Source: Paracidovorax anthurii
GTDB taxonomy: Bacteria; Pseudomonadota; Gammaproteobacteria; Burkholderiales; Burkholderiaceae_C
Length of the DNA stretch: 64,000 bases
Assembly: GCF_003269065.1 (NCBI RefSeq)
Contig: NZ_QLTA01000023.1
Coordinates: forward strand, 1-64,000
Direction: 5' to 3'
The notes under the pieces are model-generated. The model was not told where the DNA came from, searched no databases, and saw nothing but the letters and a program-made list of their open reading frames with translations. Numbering within the stretch: position 1 is the stretch's first letter; each line of letters starts with the position of its first letter. A program made the position numbers and the translations under genes. Shown one piece after another: positions 8,780 to 17,879 of the stretch.

Positions 8780-11566
8780 CTATCGGCCTCCCGCAGAGGG
8801 CTTGAACAGCTGCAGCACCTCCTCATGGCCTTTCGACCGCGCTGCCTTCACGGCCTGGGCGATTCCGTCCCTGGCACCGGCCTCCAGCAGCAATCTCACC
8901 ACGCCAGCGTGCCCGTTCGCGGCGGCCATCACCAGTGCCGTGTCGCCGTTGAAAGCGCGATGCTCCACGCCGCAAATCTTGTGGCGCAGCAGCAGTTTGA
9001 CCATGTCGGCGTGACCGTTGGCTGCCGCCCGCATGACGGGGCTTATGTGGTTGTCCTCGGTGGGCTCCCATCGCAAATCTTTCGGGGCGTTCCTGCGCAG
9101 CAGGGCCTCGACAGTCTCGATATGGCCATTGCCTACCGCCTCCTGGAACGGCTTCTGGCGGATGCCGGCCAGGTATTCCCAGTGATCTGCGTCCAGCAGC
9201 AGTTCGAGGGCGGCCGTGCAGCCATGGCTGGCCGCGGCGATGACGTCCCCCACGTCCGGCTTTCCGCCGGATTGGAGCAGCAGGGCCACCATCTCCGGCT
9301 GGCCCTTGATCGCCGCCGTTCTCAGCGGATCGGCGCCTAGCAGAGAGCCTTTCACCTTGGCCCCGGCGTCGATCAGGAACTTGGCGGCGCGCATGTTCTT
9401 CTGGTTCACCGCGCGCCCCAGTGCGCCGTGCCCGTCCCAATCGGGCTGGGAGAGATTGCTCTTCGGTGCGAGCAAAGCGGCCATCTCGTAGTGGCCACGA
9501 TCGAGCGCCTCCATGAGCGGCGTGACGCCACCGTTGAGGATCCCCGTGTAGGCGTTGGGATTGGCGCGGGCATCCAGCAGCATCCGGGCGCAATCCATGC
9601 GGCCGTGGCGCGCGGCCTCGTGCAGGGCCGTGGTGCCGTCGCTGCTGAAGGCATCCACTTTGGCGCCCGCGCTGTGCAGCATCTTCACGATGGCGGTCTG
9701 GCCGGAAGCCGCGGCGGCCATCAAGGGCGTGCGGCCGGTCCGAGAGGCCGCATCCAGCATGCGGTGGCCCTTGGCGTTTTGCAGGCTGGCTTTCACCAGC
9801 ACGCCCACCGAGGCCGCATCGCCTGCCTGCACGGCGAGGTAGAGCGCGGTCTCGCCCTTCTGGTTGGGCTTGCCGATGTCGGCCTTGGCCTGCAGAAGCT
9901 GGTGCACCGTCGTGGTCCGGCCGTAGCGTGCGGCGTGCAGGAGCGGGGTATCGCCCCGGGCGTTGGCGGCCTCGAGCAGAGCCGGTGTCATGAGCATCGA
10001 AACGAGGGAACCGGCCCCCGCGGCGACTGCGTGGTGCAGCAGGGTGTTCTTGTTGGCGTCCGCCCAGGACGGCGGCATGGGCAGTGTGGTCAGCCAACTG
10101 GCGGTGGCGGTATCGCCAGCCATGAGGCTCTTGGCCACGGCCTCGGGCCGCTCGGCTTCGGGCATTTTGTCGACCTCTTCCACGGCTTTGTTCACCAGGA
10201 ATGATTCGATCTCCGGGGAGGCGGCCCGGTAACGCTGGAGTGCAGGGTGCATCAGGGTGGCCTGCCACGATGTGCCGCCCTGGTCTGCCGACGAGCGGAC
10301 CAGGGCCCAGACCCGTTCGGGGTCGAGGCTGCGCAGCTCTTTGGGGTCCTTCGTGACGGTGAGCGCATTCATGAGCAGCGCCGATGACCACTCGGCGGCT
10401 GCAGGCAGGTCGGAGACCCGCACGTCGCGGTAGCCGACCTCGCCCGCCGTGGTCATCTCCTTGACGTAGAAGTCCCCGCTTGCGATCTGCTTGATCCTCC
10501 GGTCGCCTTCCTCGGTCGATGCGGTGTTGATGACGGCGAACTTCTCCTTTTCCAGCAGCCCCTGCGTTTTCATGTTTTTCGCGATGGTGCGCATGAGCAG
10601 TGCCGGGTTGGCGACGATGGAATACGGCGCGTCCTCATTGTCGGTGGGCTCGTGCTCGGAAATGACGAACATGCCCGGAATCGGGCCGAACCGGCTCTGC
10701 AGCCCGGCCTCCACGTTGTTCTCGTATTCGGTGCGCAGCTGGAATGCGGTTTCCAGCGTAAGCGGGCGGCCCAGATGCTCTCGGAAATGCTCGTGGATTT
10801 CCGACAGGCAGGTCTCGGCGAGGTGGCGCACCAGCTGCTCCGGGTTCACGCGGGCCTGCACGAACTGTGCAGCTTCTTCGGCATGGTTGCTGACGGCCTG
10901 CTGATCGACGAAGCTGTCGCCGCGTTCGGCCACATGGAACTGTTCCGCAAGAAAGTTGCGGTAGCCGTTCACATAGTGGATTTCGTTGCCTGCATAGTGC
11001 TCGACCTTGCCGTGCTTGGACTGGCTGAAATCGCGCACTGCCTGCTCCAGCATGCTTTCCCAGGTCTTGCGTGCGTGGGTGTGCAGGCCCTTGGCGAGGT
11101 TCAGGTCCTGGACGGCCATGATCAGGTTGGATGTGGTGCCTTCGGAGCAGACCAGCAGGCCCTTGGCGAGGTTCTCGATGATTTCCATGCGGGTCGAGAG
11201 CGGAATTGTCTCGTCGGCCATGGCCACGCACAGCGTGTCCAGCGATGCCTTGCCTTCGCTGTACAGGCGCGAGATTTGCGTGGAGTAGTGCCCGTCGGCA
11301 CCCGCCTCCAGCCGGCTGCGGAACACTTCCAGCGCCTCTTCGGACCGCTGCGAACTGGCGGAGGGGTGCTCCTTGAGAAAGGTCTTGAGCTGCCCGATGC
11401 CGGCCCGGTACTGGGTCGCGAGCTGTTTGCCCCGCTCCGATTTCTCGAACGCCCGCAGGGAAGTGCCGTCCTGCCGCGGATCGTAGCGGACGGCTTTTTG
11501 CGAAGGGTAGGGTTCCGCGGCGGTATTCGTGCGCGGTGGGCGATGGAAAAGGGGGGTGACTTGCAT
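8780..11566 (-). CDS. Large ankyrin-repeat protein, possible secreted effector
   Basis: 928 residues from the ATG at 11566 ([15 protein letters not shown]). Residues 1-500 show no domain I recognise; they are helix-rich and hydrophilic with a Ser/Thr/Pro-rich first 40 residues and no signal peptide. From about residue 530 to the end there are roughly a dozen ankyrin repeats, for example [60 protein letters not shown] and [20 protein letters not shown]. Codon use is less GC-biased than in neighbouring housekeeping genes. The soluble form, unusual composition and isolated position beside repeated DNA fit a laterally acquired host-directed (for example type III) effector, but no secretion signal is proven. 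Alternative: a cytoplasmic scaffold protein. Confidence 0.85.
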   Translation of the reverse strand: MQVTPLFHRPPRTNTAAEPYPSQKAVRYDPRQDGTSLRAFEKSERGKQLATQYRAGIGQLKTFLKEHPSASSQRSEEALEVFRSRLEAGADGHYSTQISRLYSEGKASLDTLCVAMADETIPLSTRMEIIENLAKGLLVCSEGTTSNLIMAVQDLNLAKGLHTHARKTWESMLEQAVRDFSQSKHGKVEHYAGNEIHYVNGYRNFLAEQFHVAERGDSFVDQQAVSNHAEEAAQFVQARVNPEQLVRHLAETCLSEIHEHFREHLGRPLTLETAFQLRTEYENNVEAGLQSRFGPIPGMFVISEHEPTDNEDAPYSIVANPALLMRTIAKNMKTQGLLEKEKFAVINTASTEEGDRRIKQIASGDFYVKEMTTAGEVGYRDVRVSDLPAAAEWSSALLMNALTVTKDPKELRSLDPERVWALVRSSADQGGTSWQATLMHPALQRYRAASPEIESFLVNKAVEEVDKMPEAERPEAVAKSLMAGDTATASWLTTLPMPPSWADANKNTLLHHAVAAGAGSLVSMLMTPALLEAANARGDTPLLHAARYGRTTTVHQLLQAKADIGKPNQKGETALYLAVQAGDAASVGVLVKASLQNAKGHRMLDAASRTGRTPLMAAAASGQTAIVKMLHSAGAKVDAFSSDGTTALHEAARHGRMDCARMLLDARANPNAYTGILNGGVTPLMEALDRGHYEMAALLAPKSNLSQPDWDGHGALGRAVNQKNMRAAKFLIDAGAKVKGSLLGADPLRTAAIKGQPEMVALLLQSGGKPDVGDVIAAASHGCTAALELLLDADHWEYLAGIRQKPFQEAVGNGHIETVEALLRRNAPKDLRWEPTEDNHISPVMRAAANGHADMVKLLLRHKICGVEHRAFNGDTALVMAAANGHAGVVRLLLEAGARDGIAQAVKAARSKGHEEVLQLFKPSAGGR

Positions 11567-12021
11567 GGGCGCTCCGGGGGTCGAGCGACGATAGGAGCGG
11601 TGTCGCAAGCGCAGTGCATGAACCCGAAGCGATTGCATGGCCGCCGCAGGCGTTCCACGCGGCACCTTCCCGCCAGGAAGCGCCACGCGTGCCGTGAGGA
11701 CGGCATGCGCAGAAAAAAGCCACCCCCCGGAGGGGGGCGGCTTTGGGTTCGGCGGATCGGCGAGGAAAGCGCAGGGCCTACAGCCCGGCCGCTGCACGCA
11801 GCGCTTGGGCTTTGTGGCTTCGGCCCGGCCCTGCGGGCCTTCACTTCGCTGCGCGAAATGGGCCTGCGCCGCAAGGCTGCCGAACCCGCTGGCGCGGGTT
11901 GCCGGGCTTATCGCCCGGCCGCTGCGCGCAGCGCGGCAGCCTTGTGGTCTGCGTTCACATCGCTGCGCGATATGAACTTCGCCCCAAAGCCCAAGGCTTG
12001 GCCTGCGGCCAAGCTCCGGGC
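11567..12021. other. 455-base gene-free stretch between ankyrin gene and metK
   Basis: It holds the ankyrin-gene leader (11567 to about 11700), a strong minus-strand terminator (11711-11744) and tandem degenerate repeats related to the last codons of metK (11773-12021). Short palindromes such as TTCGCTGCGCGAA, ATCGCTGCGCGAT and AACCCGCtggcGCGGGTT recur. No credible gene was seen on either strand. Confidence 0.7.
11711..11744 (-). terminator. Rho-independent terminator (metK direction)
   Basis: On the minus strand AAAGCC-g-CCCCCC, a 3-base loop, GGGGGG-t-GGCTTT continues into TTTTTT: a 12-bp stem with one mismatch and a U-run. It lies about 280 bases after the metK stop, so the metK transcript probably includes the repeats between. 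Confidence 0.75.
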
Positions 12022-12059
12022 TTACCGCCCGGCCGCTGCGCGCAGCGCGGCAGCCTTGT
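11773..12059. repeat. Tandem copies of the metK 3' end, about 114-bp period
   Basis: Three 43-base copies: 11773-11815 (diverged), 11903-11945 and 12017-12059. The last is the real metK terminus; the middle copy differs from it at a single base and would encode the same residues [11 protein letters not shown] plus a stop. A second shared segment follows at the same spacing (TTCACTTCGCTGCGCGAAATG at 11840 and TTCACATCGCTGCGCGATATG at 11954). Confidence 0.8.
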
Positions 12060-13203
12060 CCGTACGTTCCCAGGTGAACTCGGGTTCCTCGCGGCCGAAG
12101 TGGCCGTAGGCGGCGGTCTTGGCGTAGATCGGGCGCAGCAGGTCCAGCATCTGGATGATGCCCTTGGGGCGCAGGTCGAAGTGCTCCTGCACCAGCGCGG
12201 CGATCTGCTCGTCGGGGATCACGCCCGTGCCCTCGGTGTACACCGTCACGTTCATGGGCCGGGCCACGCCGATGGCGTAGGCCACCTGGATCTGGCACTG
12301 GCGCGCGAGGCCGGCGGCCACGATGTTCTTGGCCACGTAGCGCGCGGCGTAGGCGGCCGAGCGGTCCACCTTCGTGGGGTCCTTGCCGCTGAACGCGCCG
12401 CCGCCGTGCGGGCAGGCGCCGCCGTAGGTGTCCACGATGATCTTGCGGCCCGTGAGCCCGCAGTCGCCCTGCGGGCCGCCGATGACGAAGCGCCCCGTGG
12501 GGTTGATCAGGTAGCGCGTCTCCTTCAGCCACTCGGCGGGCAGCACGGGCTTGATGATCTCCTCGATCACGGCCTCGGTGAAGCTGGCCTTCATCTTCGT
12601 GGGCGTCTCGGACTGGTCGGGGTGGTGCTGGGTGGAGAGCACCACGGTGTCGATGCTGTGGGGCTTGCCGTCCACATAGCGCATCGTCACCTGGCTCTTG
12701 GCGTCGGGGCGCAGGAAGGGCAGGCGGCCGTCCTTGCGCAGTTGGGCCTGGCGCTCGACGAGGCGGTGCGCGTAGTAGATGGGCGCGGGCATCAGCTCGG
12801 GTGTCTCGTCGCAGGCGTAGCCGAACATCAGGCCCTGGTCGCCGGCGCCGGTGTTCAGGTGGTCGTCGCTCGCGTGGTCCACGCCCTGGGCGATGTCGTT
12901 CGATTGCTTGTCGTAGGCCACCAGGACCGCGCAGCCCTTGTAATCGATGCCGTAGTCGGTGTTGTCGTAGCCGATGCGCTTGATGGTGTCGCGCGCCACC
13001 TGGATGTAATCCACGTGCGCGTTGGTGGTGATCTCGCCGGCCAGCACCACGAGGCCGGTGTTGGTCAGCGTCTCGGCGGCCACGCGGCTGCGGGGGTCCT
13101 GCGCGAAGATGGCATCGAGGATGGCATCGGAGATCTGGTCCGCCACCTTGTCGGGGTGGCCCTCGGACACCGATTCCGATGTGAAGAGAAAGTCGTTCGC
13201 CAT
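12022..13203 (-). CDS. metK: S-adenosylmethionine synthetase
   Basis: 393 residues, full family length. Motifs are intact: [19 protein letters not shown] at the N-terminus, the [12 protein letters not shown] loop, [19 protein letters not shown] and YGHFGR near the end. It makes SAM from methionine and ATP in the cytoplasm as a tetramer. The start ATG at 13203 has the ribosome site GGACAGGAG. The 140-base leader contains a SAM-II-type pseudoknot riboswitch, implying product feedback. It is divergent from the lipid A acyltransferase pair. Confidence 0.97.
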   Translation of the reverse strand: MANDFLFTSESVSEGHPDKVADQISDAILDAIFAQDPRSRVAAETLTNTGLVVLAGEITTNAHVDYIQVARDTIKRIGYDNTDYGIDYKGCAVLVAYDKQSNDIAQGVDHASDDHLNTGAGDQGLMFGYACDETPELMPAPIYYAHRLVERQAQLRKDGRLPFLRPDAKSQVTMRYVDGKPHSIDTVVLSTQHHPDQSETPTKMKASFTEAVIEEIIKPVLPAEWLKETRYLINPTGRFVIGGPQGDCGLTGRKIIVDTYGGACPHGGGAFSGKDPTKVDRSAAYAARYVAKNIVAAGLARQCQIQVAYAIGVARPMNVTVYTEGTGVIPDEQIAALVQEHFDLRPKGIIQMLDLLRPIYAKTAAYGHFGREEPEFTWERTDKAAALRAAAGR

Positions 13204-13235
13204 TTGAATAAACTCCTGTCCTTTTTGGCATTTGG

Positions 13236-13272
13236 GCGTTGCCCTCAGCCTGGGGAGCCGTGTGGCGAACGC
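13236..13272 (-). promoter_or_regulatory. Possible expression-platform hairpin in metK leader
   Basis: On the minus strand GCGTT-c-GCC pairs with GGC-AACGC (8 bp, one bulge), directly after and slightly overlapping the GCTAAAGC end of the riboswitch and 32 bases before the metK start. It could switch access to downstream sequence; no U-run follows, so translational control is more likely than termination. Confidence 0.4.
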
Positions 13273-13327
13273 TTTAGCAGAGTTGTTTAACGTCGCCCTG
13301 CAAGTTGCTCATTTAACTCAGCGACCG
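13270..13327 (-). ncRNA. SAM-II-type riboswitch upstream of metK
   Basis: The minus-strand leader has the SAM-II order of elements: P1 strand GTCGC (13325-13321), a loop beginning TGAGTTAAAT, the segment CTTGCAGG, P1 strand GCGAC (13296-13292), then GTTAAACAACT and the conserved CTGCTAAAG. GCAG in the loop can pair with CTGC in the 3' tail to form the pseudoknot. It precedes metK, a known SAM-II target type. A covariance-model search (Rfam SAM-II) would settle it. Confidence 0.82.
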
Positions 13328-13344
13328 CGCCATTCTAACTACCG

Positions 13345-14217
13345 ATGTCTGCACTGTTCCGGTTTTTCGCCAGTCTCCCGCTGCCCGTGCTGCACGCCCT
13401 GGGCGCGGTGCTGGGCTGGATCGCGTTCCTCGCGTCGCCCACCTACCGGCGCCGCTTCAACGCCAACGCCGCGCTGGCGGGCTACCCGTTCGCGCGCGTG
13501 CGCGCCGCCGTGGCCCATGCCGGGCGCATGGTGGCCGAGCTGCCGCGCCTGTGGCTGCGCGCCGATGCGCCGCCCTGCGCCATCGTGGGCGCCGAGCACG
13601 TGGAGCAGGCCTGGGCCGCGGGCCGGGGCCTCGTCTTCCTCACGCCGCACATCGGCTGTTTCGAGCTGTCGGTGCAGGCCGCCGCGCAGCGCTGGAGCCC
13701 CGGGCACGGGCCCATCACGATCCTTTACCGGCCCGCGCGGCAGCCGTGGCTGGCCGAGATCATGCGCACCGCGCGCGACCGGCCCGGCATCCGCGCCGTG
13801 CCCACCGCGCTCACCGGCGTGCGGCAGATGATCAAGGCGCTGCGCCGCGGCGAGGCCGTGGGCCTGCTGCCCGACCAGGTGCCGCCCGAGGGGCAGGGCC
13901 TGTGGGCGCCGTTCTTCGGCCGGCCGGCCTACACCATGACGCTGGCCGCGCGCCTCGTGCAGCAGACGGGCGCCACCGTGGTCCTGGCGCGCTGCGAGCG
14001 CCTGCCGCGCGGCCGCGGCTACGTCCTGCATTTCGAGCCGCTGCCCGAGCCGCTCTCCGAATCCCTCGAAACCGCCGCCACGCAGATCAATCAGTCCATG
14101 GAACGCACCATCCGCCAGTCGCCCGACCAGTACCTGTGGGGCTATGGCCGCTACAAGCAGCCCCGCGCCGAGCCGCACGCGCCCCAGCCGCCGGCAGCTT
14201 CCGGAGAGCACGCATGA
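13345..14217 (+). CDS. Lipid A biosynthesis acyltransferase (LpxL/HtrB family), first copy
   Basis: 290 residues. The family signature HX4D/E is present as TPHIGCFELS (catalytic His with Glu), followed by PITILYRPARQPWLAEIM and the GLLPDQVPPEGQG phosphate/ACP-binding segment. An N-terminal hydrophobic segment (PLPVLHALGAVLGWIAFLA) anchors it to the inner membrane. It adds a secondary acyl chain to Kdo2-lipid A from acyl-ACP. The stop codon overlaps the start of a second acyltransferase (ATGA), so the two are translationally coupled. Confidence 0.92.
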   Translation: MSALFRFFASLPLPVLHALGAVLGWIAFLASPTYRRRFNANAALAGYPFARVRAAVAHAGRMVAELPRLWLRADAPPCAIVGAEHVEQAWAAGRGLVFLTPHIGCFELSVQAAAQRWSPGHGPITILYRPARQPWLAEIMRTARDRPGIRAVPTALTGVRQMIKALRRGEAVGLLPDQVPPEGQGLWAPFFGRPAYTMTLAARLVQQTGATVVLARCERLPRGRGYVLHFEPLPEPLSESLETAATQINQSMERTIRQSPDQYLWGYGRYKQPRAEPHAPQPPAASGEHA

Positions 14218-15089
14218 CGGCGGGCCGTTTCAACGTCGCCCTGATGCGCGTGCTGGCACGCCTGCCGCTGCCCGTGCTGCGCGGCCTGGGCTGGGGGCTG
14301 GGGCAGCTGATCTACCTGCTCGCCGGGCCGCGCCGCAAGGTGGCCTTGCGCAACCTGGAGTTGTGCTTTCCGCAGGCCAGCCCCGCGCAGCGCCGGGCCT
14401 GGGCGCGCGAGGTCTTCGTGCGCTTCTGCCAGACCTGGCTGGACCGCAGCTGGCTCTGGATGGCGCCGCAGTCGGTGGTGGAAAAGCGCCTGGAGATCCA
14501 CGGCGCGCTCCATGAGCTGGAGGGCGATGCGCCCACCATCATCCTCGCGCCGCACTTCCTCGGCATGGACGCGGCGGGCACGGCCCTCACGCTGCAGACC
14601 GGGCGCGCGTTCACGTCCATCTTCACGCCGCACCCCGACCCCGAGATCGACGCCTGGCTGTTTGCGGGGCGCCAGCGCTTCGGCAACGTGCGCATGCTCA
14701 ACCGCGGCGACGGCGTGAAGCCCATCCTGAGCGGGCTGCGCAAGGGCGGGCTGCTCTACCTGCTGCCGGACATGGACTTCGGCCCGGGCGATTCGGTGTT
14801 CGTGCCGTTCTACGGCGTGCCGGCCGCCACCATCACCTCGCTTGCGCGCTTCGCGCGCCTGGGCCGGGCCAAGGTGGTGCCGCTGGTGGGCCGCATCACG
14901 CCGCGCGGCTACAGCGCGCAGATGATGCCGGCCTGGGAGAACTTCCCCACCGACGACGTGGAGGCCGACACCGCCCGCATGAACCGCGAGCTGCAGCAGT
15001 GGATCGACACCATGCCCGGCCAGTACTACTGGGTGCACAAGCGCTTCAAGACGCGCCCGCCGGGCGAGCCGCCGCTGTACGGCCGCTGA
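14214..15089 (+). CDS. Lipid A biosynthesis acyltransferase (LpxL/LpxM family), second copy
   Basis: 291 residues, overlapping the previous gene by 4 bases. It has the catalytic motif APHFLGMDAAG (HX4D), an amphipathic N-terminus (LARLPLPVLRGLGWGLGQL), and GLLYLLPDMDFGPGDSVFVPF matching the conserved C-terminal half. The tandem pair probably installs the two secondary acyl chains of lipid A, one in each position. Which copy plays LpxL and which LpxM cannot be told from sequence alone. Confidence 0.92.
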   Translation: MTAGRFNVALMRVLARLPLPVLRGLGWGLGQLIYLLAGPRRKVALRNLELCFPQASPAQRRAWAREVFVRFCQTWLDRSWLWMAPQSVVEKRLEIHGALHELEGDAPTIILAPHFLGMDAAGTALTLQTGRAFTSIFTPHPDPEIDAWLFAGRQRFGNVRMLNRGDGVKPILSGLRKGGLLYLLPDMDFGPGDSVFVPFYGVPAATITSLARFARLGRAKVVPLVGRITPRGYSAQMMPAWENFPTDDVEADTARMNRELQQWIDTMPGQYYWVHKRFKTRPPGEPPLYGR

Positions 15090-15144
15090 CGCGCCCCGCG
15101 CGGGCAGGAAGTGGGTGGGACGCGGGCACTTTGGAAGCCCGGGA

Positions 15145-15193
15145 GCCGCCATGTGGCCGGTTTTGCTCGATAGTTTGCTATTGATTTGGTAGC
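15145..15193 (-). repeat. 49-nt dispersed intergenic element, copy 3
   Basis: Minus strand: GCTACCAAATCAATAGC, 17-nt spacer, CGGCCACATGGCGGC (two to three changes from consensus). Its hairpin part supplies the TAG stop codon of the following hydrolase gene. Confidence 0.75.
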
Positions 15194-16098
15194 GTTTGAA
15201 GAAAGCCGCCGATCTCGCGGGCGACGAGTTCGGGCTGCTCGTGCACGATCCAGTGCGACGCGCCCGGCACCTCGCGCAGCCGCAGCGCCGGCACCCACCG
15301 CGCGAGCCCTTCGAGCAGCCCGGGCCGCAGGGCCGGGTCGTCCAGGCCCCAGATCACCAGCGTGGGCCGCGCGACGGTGAACATGCCGTCGGGCAGCTCC
15401 ACGCCCGCCGCGCCGGGCTCGCCCTCGCGCGGCGGGCGCAGGGGGCTGGCGCGGTAGTAGTGGCAGGCGCCGGCCAGGCCCGCATCCCAGGTGGCGCGGT
15501 AGCGCTCGCGCAGCGCGCGCGTGAGCCAGCCGGGGGCCGTGCCGTCCGGCCGCGCGAAGAAGCCGAAGAGCCGGCGATAACCATCGGCGGCCAGCAGCGC
15601 CTCGGCGTCGGGCCGGCAGAGGAAGTGCATGTATTCGCTCGCCGCCTGCTGCCCGGGGCTGTCCCGCAGCTCGCGCAGGAAGGCGCCGGGGTGGGGCGAG
15701 TTCACGATCACGAGGCGCTCCAGCAGATCGGGTCGCTGGTTGGCGAGGTTCCAGGCCACGGCGCCGCCCCAGTCGTGCGCGATGAGCGCGGCCAGGGGCG
15801 TGCCGGCGCCGCATTCGGCCTCGATGAGCGCTACGAGGTCCTGCACGAGGTGTTTGGCACGGTAGGCCTCCACGGCCTGCGGCTGGCTCGACGGCGCGTA
15901 GCCGCGCAGGAAGGGCGCCACGCAGCGGTAGCCGCCGTGCTCGGGGCGCGAGAAGTGCTCTATCAGCCCGTCCCACACGAAGGCGCCCTCGGGGAAGCCG
16001 TGCAGGAACACGAGCACCGGGCGGCCGCGCTCGCCGCGCGTGCGGCAGTGCAGCGTGATGCCGTGGGGCAGGGGGTGGACGGTGGTGTCCGTCGTCAT
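15178..16098 (-). CDS. Alpha/beta hydrolase, epoxide hydrolase-like
   Basis: 306 residues from the ATG at 16098 (MTTDTTVHPLPHG). The fold is clear: FLHGFPEGAFVWD (oxyanion HGFPE), nucleophile elbow LIAHDWGGAVAWN with Asp as nucleophile rather than Ser, the acid in VIWGLDDPALRPG and the catalytic His in GASHWIVHEQPE. Asp nucleophile plus HGFP points to soluble epoxide hydrolases or haloalkane/fluoroacetate dehalogenases; the substrate is unknown. A cap-domain region with paired residues around YRRLFGFFARPDG is present. Its stop codon lies inside a 49-nt repeat element. Confidence 0.85.
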   Translation of the reverse strand: MTTDTTVHPLPHGITLHCRTRGERGRPVLVFLHGFPEGAFVWDGLIEHFSRPEHGGYRCVAPFLRGYAPSSQPQAVEAYRAKHLVQDLVALIEAECGAGTPLAALIAHDWGGAVAWNLANQRPDLLERLVIVNSPHPGAFLRELRDSPGQQAASEYMHFLCRPDAEALLAADGYRRLFGFFARPDGTAPGWLTRALRERYRATWDAGLAGACHYYRASPLRPPREGEPGAAGVELPDGMFTVARPTLVIWGLDDPALRPGLLEGLARWVPALRLREVPGASHWIVHEQPELVAREIGGFLQTLPNQ

Positions 16099-16147
16099 GC
16101 AGCGGTCCTTTCGCGGGAGGCCCGCGCCAGTCCGGCTGCGCGGGCGG

Positions 16148-16915
16148 TCATCCGGTGGGTGAATCCTCGGAGCGGGCGGGCGGCGCGGTGTCCTGCGCCG
16201 CGCCCTCGGCGGTCCCGGCGGCTCCGGCGGCCGGCGCGGTGGCATCCACGGGGTGCGACCATTGCCACAGCAGCTGCGCCACCTCGTCCACGCCCTGCCG
16301 CTTGAGGGCCGAGAACATCTTCACCTCGCCGCCGCCCGCCTGCAGTCGCGTGATGGACAGCACCTTGGCCTGCTCGGCGCGCGTGAGCTTGTCGGCCTTG
16401 GTGAGCAGCACGAGGAATTTCAGGCCGGCCTCGACGCGCGGGCGCACGGCCTCCAGCAGGGCCTCGTCCAGCTCGGTCAGGCCCAGGCGCGGGTCGCACA
16501 GCAGCACGATGCCCGTCAGGCTCTCGCGGCTCACGAGGTAGTTCACCATCACCTGCTGCCAGCGCTGCTTGTCCGAGCGCGAGACGGCCGCGTAGCCGTA
16601 GCCGGGCAGGTCGGCCAGCACGGCGTCGGTCACGCCCTGGCGGCCCAGCGAGAAGAGGTTGATGTGCTGCGTGCGGCCCGGCTTCTTGGAGGCGAAGGCG
16701 AGCTGCTTTTGCTGCGTGAGCGTGTTGATGCAGGTGGACTTGCCGGCGTTGGAGCGGCCCACGAACGCGAACTCGGGCACCTCGATGGCCGGCAGGTGGT
16801 GCAGTTGCGCGGCGGTGGTGAGGAAGCGGGCCGTGTGCATCCACCCCATGGCGGCCTTCGCGTCGGGTGCGGGCGGGAGCGGGCCAGCAACTGGCGCATG
16901 TGATGTAGTCGTCAT
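16148..16915 (-). CDS. engB: Ribosome biogenesis GTP-binding protein EngB/YsxC
   Basis: 255 residues. GTPase motifs: G1 GRSNAGKST, G3 DLPGYG, G4 LTKAD, with the family-typical KKPGRTQHINLF between them. The family helps assemble the large ribosomal subunit. The C-terminal 45 residues are Ala/Pro-rich (APAAGAAGTAEGAAQ) and extend past the usual 200-210 residues; the N-terminus is also extended by about 20. It is divergent from cytochrome c4, with 99 bases between. Confidence 0.94.
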   Translation of the reverse strand: MTTTSHAPVAGPLPPAPDAKAAMGWMHTARFLTTAAQLHHLPAIEVPEFAFVGRSNAGKSTCINTLTQQKQLAFASKKPGRTQHINLFSLGRQGVTDAVLADLPGYGYAAVSRSDKQRWQQVMVNYLVSRESLTGIVLLCDPRLGLTELDEALLEAVRPRVEAGLKFLVLLTKADKLTRAEQAKVLSITRLQAGGGEVKMFSALKRQGVDEVAQLLWQWSHPVDATAPAAGAAGTAEGAAQDTAPPARSEDSPTG

Positions 16916-17014
16916 AAATGGGGGTTAGCAGGGGGATACCCGCAGAGGGCCGCATTGTAAGATTGACCGGCTCTGCGGCCCCTTCAGGCCCCATCTACAA
17001 CACAGACCCCCGAT

Positions 17015-17641
17015 ATGAAGAAACTGCTTGCTCCCATGCTCATGGCTGCCGTGCTGGCGGTTCCCATGGTTCCCGCGTCCGCCCAGGCGCAGAAGGCGGG
17101 CAAGCCGGATCTGGCCAAGGGCGAAGCCAGCTTCACCGCCGTGTGCGCGGCCTGCCACGCGGCCGACGGCAATTCCACCATCGTCGCCAACCCCAAGCTC
17201 GCGCAGCAGCACCCCGAATACCTCGTCAAGCAGCTGCAGGAGTTCAAGTCCGGCAAGCGCAACGATCCCGTCATGAAGGGCATCGCCGCCACGCTCTCCG
17301 AGGACGACATGCGCAACATCGCGTACTGGGTGGCGGCCAAGCCGGCCAAGCCCGGCTTCGCGAAGGACAAGGACCTCGTCGCCCTGGGCGAGCGCATCTA
17401 CCGCGGCGGCATCGCCGACCGCAACATCGCCGCCTGCGCCGGCTGCCACAGCCCCAACGGCGCCGGCATCCCCGCGCAGTACCCGCGCCTGTCGGGCCAG
17501 CACGCCGACTACACCGTCAAGCAACTGGGCGAGTTCCGCGAGGGCAAGCGCGGCAACAGCGTGCAGATGGCGCAGGTGGCCGCCAAGCTCAACGACCGCG
17601 AGATCCGCGCCGTGGCCGACTACATCGCCGGCCTGCGCTGA
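17015..17641 (+). CDS. Dihaem cytochrome c4
   Basis: 208 residues: signal peptide MKKLLAPMLMAAVLAVPMVPASA, then two cytochrome c domains with CAACH (about residue 46) and CAGCH (about 147). Axial methionines are probably in NDPVMKG and NSVQMAQ. Cytochrome c4 is a periplasmic, often membrane-associated electron carrier to terminal oxidases. The next genes encode System II cytochrome c maturation factors (resB, ccsB), which would attach its haems. A terminator lies between it and resB. Confidence 0.93.
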   Translation: MKKLLAPMLMAAVLAVPMVPASAQAQKAGKPDLAKGEASFTAVCAACHAADGNSTIVANPKLAQQHPEYLVKQLQEFKSGKRNDPVMKGIAATLSEDDMRNIAYWVAAKPAKPGFAKDKDLVALGERIYRGGIADRNIAACAGCHSPNGAGIPAQYPRLSGQHADYTVKQLGEFREGKRGNSVQMAQVAAKLNDREIRAVADYIAGLR

Positions 17642-17759
17642 GATCGTGAACACGTTCCGAGGGGATATCCGGGATTTCCCGGCGCTTGACTTGCGTCAAA
17701 ATCCCCCCGGATGGCCTTGAAGCCTTCCGGAACCAGCCGCCGATAATCACACCCAAGAC

Positions 17760-17794
17760 GGGCGGGCCTCTCTGAACGGATGGCCCGCCCTTTT
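17760..17794 (+). terminator. Rho-independent terminator after cytochrome c4
   Basis: GGGCGGGCC, a 13-base loop and GGCCCGCCC form a perfect 9-bp stem followed by TTTT. It is 119 bases past the cytochrome stop and 86 bases before the resB start. Confidence 0.8.
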
Positions 17795-17879
17795 GCATTC
17801 CGGCGCGCCCCGATCCCTGCTTCCCGCGCACTTTCGCCCGCACCACGCCGCCCCAGTCCACGAGAGCCGCTTTCCGCCC

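Noticed and set aside
11604-11628. PIP-box-like TTCGG-N15-TTGCG upstream of the ankyrin gene
   Set aside because: The second half has swapped bases and the only -10-like sequence is about 10 bases away instead of about 30; kept as a remark only.
17686-17699. FNR-like palindrome TTGAC-TTGC-GTCAA before resB
   Set aside because: No -10 at the required distance, and a strong terminator lies between it and resB, so it would not drive that gene.
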